Shown here: one piece after another, positions 7,076 through 11,606 of the stretch
Numbering within the stretch: position 1 is the first letter of the stretch
Layout: each line of letters opens with the position of its first letter
Assembly: GCA_012800885.1 (NCBI GenBank)
Contig: JAAZIL010000053.1
Span: 1-11,606, forward strand
Direction: 5' to 3'
Origin: Candidatus Dojkabacteria bacterium
Lineage (GTDB): Bacteria; Patescibacteriota; Dojkabacteria; SC72
DNA: 11,606 nucleotides
Translations under genes and position numbers: made by a program
The notes under the pieces: generated by a model
The model's input: only the letters and a program-made list of their open reading frames with translations
Told to the model about the DNA's origin: nothing
Database searches by the model: none

Positions 7076-7810
7076 CTAACTAAAACTCTTAGTATACTTA
7101 TCAACAATCTCTAATGCATCTCCTAACTCATAGCTCCTATCCTCTTTTAACCAGAGTACTCTATCTGAATACTTTCTTACAGAATCTAGTGCATGAGATA
7201 CATAGAGAATAGTTTTCTTACCCTTAATACTATCAAAATAGTTGTAACACTTCTTCTGAAACTCAGCATCACCCACTGCTAATACCTCATCAAGTACTAA
7301 TATATCTGATTTAACTCTAATAGCAATAGAGAATGCTAATCTCACAGCCATACCAGAGGAAAAATTCTTTATTGACATATCTGCAAATTCTCTTAGTTCT
7401 GCAAAATCAAAAATCTCATCTATACATTTATCTAATTCTTTCTTAGTTAAACCAAGAATAGTACCATTTAAGTAGACATTCTCTCTTGCACTAAGTTCTG
7501 GATTAAAACCTACTCCTAATTCTAAGAAAGGGACAAGTAAACCATCTATCTTTATACTCCCTTTATCTGGAATATATATCTGAGAAACTATTTTAAGTAG
7601 GGTAGATTTACCTACCCCATTAGGACCTATTACACTAAAGAACTCACCCTTTCTTACTCTAAAAGAGAGGTCTCGAAGTGCATCAAACTCTCTGTACTGT
7701 ACCTTCTGAAAAGGATTAAGAAACTTCTCTTGTAGAGTATTAGAGTGACCTTTAACAGGTATCTTAAATCTCTTACTTACATTTTTTACTTCTATTGCGA
7801 TATTTTCCAT
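7076..7810 (-). CDS. wzt: Polysaccharide ABC exporter, ATPase subunit (Wzt-like, no carbohydrate-binding domain)
   Basis: The 244-residue nucleotide-binding subunit of an ABC-2 exporter drives polysaccharide movement across the cytoplasmic membrane with Wzm, encoded just upstream. Walker A is GPNGVGKST (62-70). The signature is the FSSGM form (150-154) followed by AVRLAFS, typical of Wzt/TagH/KpsT proteins in place of LSGGQ. Walker B is ILVLDE (170-175) and the switch histidine is H206 in VSH. The extended N-terminal part (about 15-42) before the conserved ALRDLSF is also typical of this subfamily. The protein ends soon after the ATPase fold, so the C-terminal carbohydrate-binding module of the O8/O9a-type Wzt is absent. 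The gene starts 1 bp after the wzm stop; translation is probably coupled. The call is firm; the polymer is not known. Confidence 0.93.
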   Translation of the reverse strand: MENIAIEVKNVSKRFKIPVKGHSNTLQEKFLNPFQKVQYREFDALRDLSFRVRKGEFFSVIGPNGVGKSTLLKIVSQIYIPDKGSIKIDGLLVPFLELGVGFNPELSARENVYLNGTILGLTKKELDKCIDEIFDFAELREFADMSIKNFSSGMAVRLAFSIAIRVKSDILVLDEVLAVGDAEFQKKCYNYFDSIKGKKTILYVSHALDSVRKYSDRVLWLKEDRSYELGDALEIVDKYTKSFS

Positions 7811-7811
7811 A

Positions 7812-8588
7812 TTAAAAATTCTCTGCTACTCTTAATATCTTCTTCTTAAAATATATATTACCTATTAGTATTAGTAGTAATGATACCAAGAAAGAGAGCA
7901 AAACAAACTTAGTATGAGTAATATTACCGTGTGCTAACACCTCTCTTACAGTCTGTATATATATTGCAATAGGATTATACCTAACAATAAATTGGTATCT
8001 CTCAGGAATCATCTCTACAGGGAAAAATACTGCTGATGCATAGAACATAAGTTGAAGTACTAACTCCATAATATGTGCTAAATCTCTTACATATACCATC
8101 CATATACTTGTAAAGAATGATATACCGTACATACCTAGAAACATAGTTAATCCAATCAGGAGGATATATGATACACCTAACAGAGAGAACTGTATTCCAA
8201 GAATAGTACCGATGACCGCTATAATAAGGAGGTTAATACCGAAGTTAATAAGTGCCATTGTTAAAGCACTAATAACAACTATCTCTCTTTTAAAATTAAT
8301 CTTTACAATTAAATCAGCTCTCTCCATAATAGAGCCCAATCCCCATAACATGCCTTCATTAAAGAAGGTAAAAACAACTAAACCAGAGAGGAGATATACA
8401 GCGTACTGTTTTGATGTTAAATCACCCACAGAACTAGATACAGAGGAGAATACTACAAAGAGGATGATAAACATAAAGAAAGGTTTAAGTAGTACCCATA
8501 GAAAACCTAAGAAAGAGCCTTTGTATCTCATCTTAAAAATAGTTTTAACAAACTGCTTGTAAAGATCTATATCATTCTTACTTATCAT
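7812..8588 (-). CDS. wzm: Polysaccharide ABC exporter, permease subunit (Wzm-like)
   Basis: A 258-residue ABC-2 permease that forms the membrane channel for a lipid-linked polysaccharide. The N-terminal signature RYKGSFLGFLWVLLKP (21-36) is characteristic of Wzm/TagG/KpsM-type subunits. Membrane segments lie near 34-50, 62-83, 103-130, 138-165, 172-190 and 227-246, six as expected. FFPVEMIPE (188-196) and RYNPIAIYIQTVREV (203-217) near the last loop are also conserved in the family. The ATG at 8588 overlaps the end of the upstream GT2 gene by 11 bp and the stop lies 1 bp before the wzt start, so the three are one transcription unit. No SD is seen. In a bacterium with a single membrane the exported polymer would stay at the cell surface or be attached to the wall. 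Confidence 0.93.
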   Translation of the reverse strand: MISKNDIDLYKQFVKTIFKMRYKGSFLGFLWVLLKPFFMFIILFVVFSSVSSSVGDLTSKQYAVYLLSGLVVFTFFNEGMLWGLGSIMERADLIVKINFKREIVVISALTMALINFGINLLIIAVIGTILGIQFSLLGVSYILLIGLTMFLGMYGISFFTSIWMVYVRDLAHIMELVLQLMFYASAVFFPVEMIPERYQFIVRYNPIAIYIQTVREVLAHGNITHTKFVLLSFLVSLLLILIGNIYFKKKILRVAENF

Positions 8589-9426
8589 CTAGATACTGTT
8601 TTAAAGTAATATTTTTTGAATAAAGGATCTTCCATACTATCCAAGAGTAAAGATACCATAAAGTTTCTCTAATTGCTATAAACAAACCTAACCTATCTCT
8701 AATGCTAACATACCTATTAAATATATTCATTCTATTCCTTCTGTAGCTTCCCATACCCTCTGTAGATGCCATATGCTCGTGATACACTACTGAATTACCA
8801 CAGTAATATATATGGTAGCCTTTATCTCTAATCCTTAAGCACAGATCTACATCTTCATAGTAGAGGAACATCTTAGGATGAAATCCTTTTACTTTCTCAA
8901 ATACTTCTTTCGGTATTAACATCACTGCACCGCATATACCGTCTACTTCTTCAGTTATACTGTATTTAGAACTATCATACTCTCCCTCATATCTATCATA
9001 TGCTAAATAGTGTTTATCAATATCCATACCTGCAGAATTAATTACATACTTACCCTCTCTCTTTTTAGAAAGGAGTATTTTAGGTCCTACTACACCTATA
9101 CTCTCTTTTTGTTTAAGAAGTGTAAACATACTATCCAACCAGTTAGGAGATACTGTAATATCATTATTTAAAAAGAGATAGTAATCATAGTTAGGATAGT
9201 ACTGATATGCTAAATTATGTGCTCTACCATACCCAAGATTCTTACTAGATTTAACAAGTAATATCCCTGGGTATTCTTTTTTAAGAAAATCTACTGAATC
9301 ATCAGAAGAATTGTTATCTACTACACATATATCAAAGACAACAGACTCTGTATTTAGTAGAGAAGATATACTTCTTTGAAGAAGTTTCTTACCGTTATGA
9401 TTTACTATTACAACTAAAGTGTTCAT
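8578..9426 (-). CDS. Family 2 glycosyltransferase (rhamnosyltransferase/WbbL-like)
   Basis: A 282-residue GT2 enzyme, probably adding one residue to a lipid-linked glycan. Motifs in order: VNHNG (8-12), VVDNNSSDDS (35-44), NLGYGRAHN (63-71) at the nucleotide-sugar site, the metal-binding LNND (86-89), GICGAVMLIP (163-172), and YEDVDLCLR (190-198), whose acidic residues are the likely catalytic base region. This set is typical of WbbL-like rhamnosyltransferases, but the set also fits other sugars and no dTDP-rhamnose genes are in view. A C-terminal hydrophobic stretch (about 246-269) may attach it to the membrane. It lies 56 bp after galE and overlaps wzm by 11 bp. No SD precedes the ATG. Confidence 0.9.
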   Translation of the reverse strand: MNTLVVIVNHNGKKLLQRSISSLLNTESVVFDICVVDNNSSDDSVDFLKKEYPGILLVKSSKNLGYGRAHNLAYQYYPNYDYYLFLNNDITVSPNWLDSMFTLLKQKESIGVVGPKILLSKKREGKYVINSAGMDIDKHYLAYDRYEGEYDSSKYSITEEVDGICGAVMLIPKEVFEKVKGFHPKMFLYYEDVDLCLRIRDKGYHIYYCGNSVVYHEHMASTEGMGSYRRNRMNIFNRYVSIRDRLGLFIAIRETLWYLYSWIVWKILYSKNITLKQYLDDK

Positions 9427-9482
9427 TCTGATTCTATTATATTAAAATCTCTTCTATACTCCTCTTTAATACTAACAACAGA

Positions 9483-10463
9483 TTAGCAAGCCGCATTATA
9501 CCACCTGTTAGCATCCTCTAATATTTTATCAATCTTTCTTTTTGGTTCCCAATTAAGATACTTCTTAGCCTTACTGTAACTACCAGTAACAATTACCGCC
9601 TCACTTGGATCTGATTCTACAATTTCATAATCTACTTCTCTACCTGTAACATATTCAACTCCTTTTACTATCTCCATTACCGTAGTCCCTTCTCCTGAAC
9701 AGAGATTAAAAACATTACTGCTCCCTTCTCTGCTTAACCACTGTAATGCCTTTACATGCCCCTCTGCCAAATCAGAAACATGAACATAATCCCTAATACC
9801 TGTTCCATCCCTAGTATCATATTTATCTCCTCTAATCATTAAATGATATTCACCCTTACTTGCTTTAAATACTCTAGGGATTAAATTCCCCAAAGCATCT
9901 GGATCTTCACCTATCTTACCACTCTCATGGGCACCTGCTGTATTAAAATATCTCAGTGCAACATGTTGTATCCCAATATTCTTACAATCTTCTAACAGTA
10001 ATTCCATACAATATTTGTTTCGACCATAGGGAGAAAGAGGATTTATCATATCACTCTCTCTAACTGGGATATGAACTGGATTACCGTATACAGCTGCGGA
10101 TGAAGAGAATACTATCTTTGAGACACTGTATTTATCCATTCCTTTTAATAAGTTGTATGTACCTAAGACATTATTCTCAAAATATTTAAGAGGTTCTTTT
10201 ACTGAATCTGTAATACTCTTGTATGCTGCAAAATGTATTACTGCTTCTACACCTTCTAATGCATTGACAATATCAGATTCATTCTTCAAATCTCCTTCTA
10301 CAAACCGAACCTTTTTACCTGTTATCTCATTAATCTTATCAAGAATATCTGTTTTACTGTTTTCTAAATTATCAATAACTACTACTTCGAAGTTGCTTTT
10401 TAGAAGTTCGATAACAGTATGACTACCAATATACCCACATCCACCCGTAACAAGAACACGCAT
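9483..10463 (-). CDS. galE: UDP-glucose 4-epimerase
   Basis: This 326-residue extended short-chain dehydrogenase interconverts UDP-glucose and UDP-galactose (possibly also the N-acetyl forms) in the cytoplasm with tightly bound NAD. The NAD loop is TGGCGYIGSH (6-15); DLKN (58-61) and HFAAYKSITDSV (77-88) are the GalE forms of the next cofactor segments; the catalytic set is SSSAAVYG (120-127) with Y146 and K150 in YGRNK. RYFNTAGAHESGKIGEDP and GTGIRDYVHVSDLAEGH are near-diagnostic for GalE. Length is slightly short of E. coli GalE (338). It is the first gene of the leftward run, has a short SD-less leader, and is followed after 56 bp by a GT2 gene, so it would supply the galactose-type donor for the polymer. 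Its word usage (fewer TCTCT/AGAGA words) differs from the rest of the operon. Confidence 0.95.
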   Translation of the reverse strand: MRVLVTGGCGYIGSHTVIELLKSNFEVVVIDNLENSKTDILDKINEITGKKVRFVEGDLKNESDIVNALEGVEAVIHFAAYKSITDSVKEPLKYFENNVLGTYNLLKGMDKYSVSKIVFSSSAAVYGNPVHIPVRESDMINPLSPYGRNKYCMELLLEDCKNIGIQHVALRYFNTAGAHESGKIGEDPDALGNLIPRVFKASKGEYHLMIRGDKYDTRDGTGIRDYVHVSDLAEGHVKALQWLSREGSSNVFNLCSGEGTTVMEIVKGVEYVTGREVDYEIVESDPSEAVIVTGSYSKAKKYLNWEPKRKIDKILEDANRWYNAAC

Positions 10464-10493
10464 AAGAAAAAGATCGTAAATTTATATATCAGC

Positions 10494-10502
10494 ATAGTAC
10501 CA
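10494..10502 (-). promoter_or_regulatory. Candidate extended -10 promoter of the galE operon
   Basis: The reverse strand reads TGGTACTAT, an extended -10 (TGn plus TACTAT, five of six to consensus). Transcription would begin near 10487, giving a leader of about 24 nt before the galE ATG without an SD. No good -35 is seen, which extended -10 promoters can tolerate. Confidence 0.38.
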
Positions 10503-10546
10503 TAATCATATAGAAACTAGAACACTTCTGTAATTAATCATATTTG

Positions 10547-10555
10547 TGTTACAAT
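10547..10555 (+). promoter_or_regulatory. Candidate extended -10 promoter of the bactofilin-like gene
   Basis: TGTTACAAT is an extended -10 (TGn plus TACAAT, five of six). Transcription would begin near 10562, about 22 nt before the ATG at 10584, with no SD in the leader. It faces the similar galE candidate across about 44 bp, so the two genes share one compact divergent control region. Confidence 0.38.
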
Positions 10556-10583
10556 AATAGTATATAAGTTGATATTAATTAGT

Positions 10584-11606
10584 ATGATTAAATCAAAAAG
10601 TAAAAAGATATTAATTGCTTCCCTACTGTTGTTTTTCTCTCTATTAACTCCTATCCACGCTGCTAAAATAGAGAAAGGAGACTATATACTAGAGAAAGAT
10701 GCTATTGTAGAAGACAATCTCTATGTAATGGGAGAAAATATTACAATAAATGGTGTAGTAGATGGTGATGTAGTAGCAATAGGTCAGAAAGTACTCTTAA
10801 GTGGTACTATCTCTGGAGACCTTTATCTACTAGGTACTACAGTAACAGTAGATGGATATATATATGGAAATATATTCACACTAGGAAGTAATGTGAGTAT
10901 AACCTCTACAGTAGAGGGTAATACATATGCAGGTGGAATTGTAACAAATATTAATGGGAATATTACAAACGATCTGTTTATATTAGCAGGCTCAAGTAAA
11001 CTAGAAGGTAATGTTGGAGATGATGTAAGGGCATTTGTAGGACAGTTAGTATCAACTGCACAGGTAGGTGGAGACTTCTTAGCTATGACTGATAACTACA
11101 GTATTGATCCTAATGATATACAGGGACAATTTGACACCTCTATATTTACAAACGGTAAAGATATTGTAGAGAAATTTACATTTTCAAAAGAGGATTTCAT
11201 TGGATTTAATCTAGGATTAATAATAATTAACTTCTTAGGAATGTATATTGTAGGTACATTACTAATTGTATCTGCACCTGTTAAAACACTACAGATAGAG
11301 AAAAAGATAATATCCTCATGGACTGAATTTCTTAAAAGCTACATAACAGGAATGATAATATTATTTGCAATACCGATACCCATAGTATTGTTACTAATAA
11401 CTTTTGTAGGGATACCATTAGCAGTACTATTAATCGGAATTATGACCTTCCTCTCTCTGTTTGGAATAATATGGGCAGAGTCTGCTATTGGACAGAAAGT
11501 ATTACAACTAACAAAAGGAAAAGACACATGGAGATTCTTCTCTCTCCTAATAGGGAGAGGTATCTCTACAGTAGTAAAACTAATACCATTGATAAGGGGA
11601 TTCTAC
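10584..11606 (+). CDS. Secreted/membrane protein with bactofilin-like repeats, 3'-truncated by the window edge
   Basis: The frame is open to the last base (341 codons seen). The N-terminus is a signal peptide: lysines to residue 8, a hydrophobic core (9-21), then TPIHA with likely cleavage after A26. Residues about 33-165 consist of short repeats with alternating hydrophobic residues and G-D/N turns (DNLYVMGENITING, GDVVAIGQKVLLSG, GDLYLLGTTVTVDG, GNIFTLGSNVSI), the pattern of a bactofilin-type beta-helix. From about 210 hydrophobic segments follow (about 212-236, 256-272, 274-300), including FVGIPLAVLLIG, as in the polymer-forming cytoskeletal/DUF8173-type membrane proteins. The beta-helix would lie outside the cytoplasm. 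It is transcribed away from galE over a 120-bp gap. A role in envelope organisation is plausible but not shown. Confidence 0.82.
   Translation, partial: MIKSKSKKILIASLLLFFSLLTPIHAAKIEKGDYILEKDAIVEDNLYVMGENITINGVVDGDVVAIGQKVLLSGTISGDLYLLGTTVTVDGYIYGNIFTLGSNVSITSTVEGNTYAGGIVTNINGNITNDLFILAGSSKLEGNVGDDVRAFVGQLVSTAQVGGDFLAMTDNYSIDPNDIQGQFDTSIFTNGKDIVEKFTFSKEDFIGFNLGLIIINFLGMYIVGTLLIVSAPVKTLQIEKKIISSWTEFLKSYITGMIILFAIPIPIVLLLITFVGIPLAVLLIGIMTFLSLFGIIWAESAIGQKVLQLTKGKDTWRFFSLLIGRGISTVVKLIPLIRGFY

Noticed and set aside
7072..7107. A TTG at 7107 as the start of the two-domain glycosyltransferase
   Set aside because: It would overlap wzt by 32 bases with a rare start codon; the in-frame ATG at 7071 lies 4 bp after the wzt stop and suits the operon spacing better.
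8212..8562. A forward frame of 116 codons antisense to wzm
   Set aside because: It mirrors the hydrophobic codons of the permease gene and has no start signal or family resemblance.
9436..9441. A perfect TATAAT on the reverse strand just before the GT2 gene at 9426
   Set aside because: There is no -35 or TGn extension, and the implied transcript would begin about at the ATG; in DNA this AT-rich it is probably chance, though it could be a weak internal promoter.
1..11606. Recoded stop codons (TGA as Gly, as in Gracilibacteria/SR1)
   Set aside because: All genes read through with the standard code, and none needs an internal TGA.
1..11606. CRISPR array, tRNA or rRNA genes
   Set aside because: No regularly spaced repeats and no tRNA- or rRNA-like sequence were seen; the two 57-bp repeats are 4 kb apart and overlap a gene end.

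Overview
The window is AT-rich (about one third G+C by eye) and tightly packed. It reads with the standard code. It comes from a bacterial surface-polysaccharide locus. Most gene starts have no Shine-Dalgarno sequence, convergent genes almost abut, and the mix of genes (GT2 enzymes, GT-C membrane proteins, GtrA, Wzm/Wzt, a MazG-like protein, a bactofilin-like membrane protein) would fit a small-genome lineage such as the Candidate Phyla Radiation (Patescibacteria). That placement is an inference from style; nothing here is a taxonomic marker.

Layout. Bases 2-733: the 3' part of a GT2 glycosyltransferase whose start lies before the window. Bases 765-4779: a roughly 4-kb block with a GT-C membrane protein (leftward), GtrA and a SAM methyltransferase (rightward), and an N-acetyl sugar amidotransferase (leftward). 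Bases 4850-5197: a small MazG-like pyrophosphohydrolase. Bases 10463 down to 5200: a leftward run of galE, a GT2 enzyme, wzm, wzt and a large two-domain GT2 enzyme. The last four genes of this run overlap or lie 1-4 nt apart. Bases 10584-11606: a divergent, rightward secreted/membrane protein with bactofilin-like repeats, cut off by the window end.

How they work together. GalE would supply a UDP-galactose-type sugar. The GT2 enzymes would build a glycan on a lipid carrier, and Wzm/Wzt would move it across the membrane. The GT-C protein, GtrA, methyltransferase and amidotransferase are typical decorating functions: sugar transfer from lipid-linked donors, flipping or handling of the lipid-linked sugar, methylation, and amidation of an N-acetyl sugar.

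The most notable observation is a 57-bp direct repeat (55/57 identical) at 708-764 and 4780-4836. Copy 1 contains the last codons and stop of the GT2 gene. Copy 2 repeats those codons (IANRFSK-stop) directly before the MazG-like gene. The simplest reading is that a decoration cassette of about 4 kb (period 4,072 bp) was inserted just after the GT2 gene, regenerating that gene's 3' end. The ancestral order would then be GT2 gene, 44-nt gap, MazG-like gene. A lower density of TCTCT/AGAGA words in the block than in most flanking DNA is consistent with this. No recombinase is visible.
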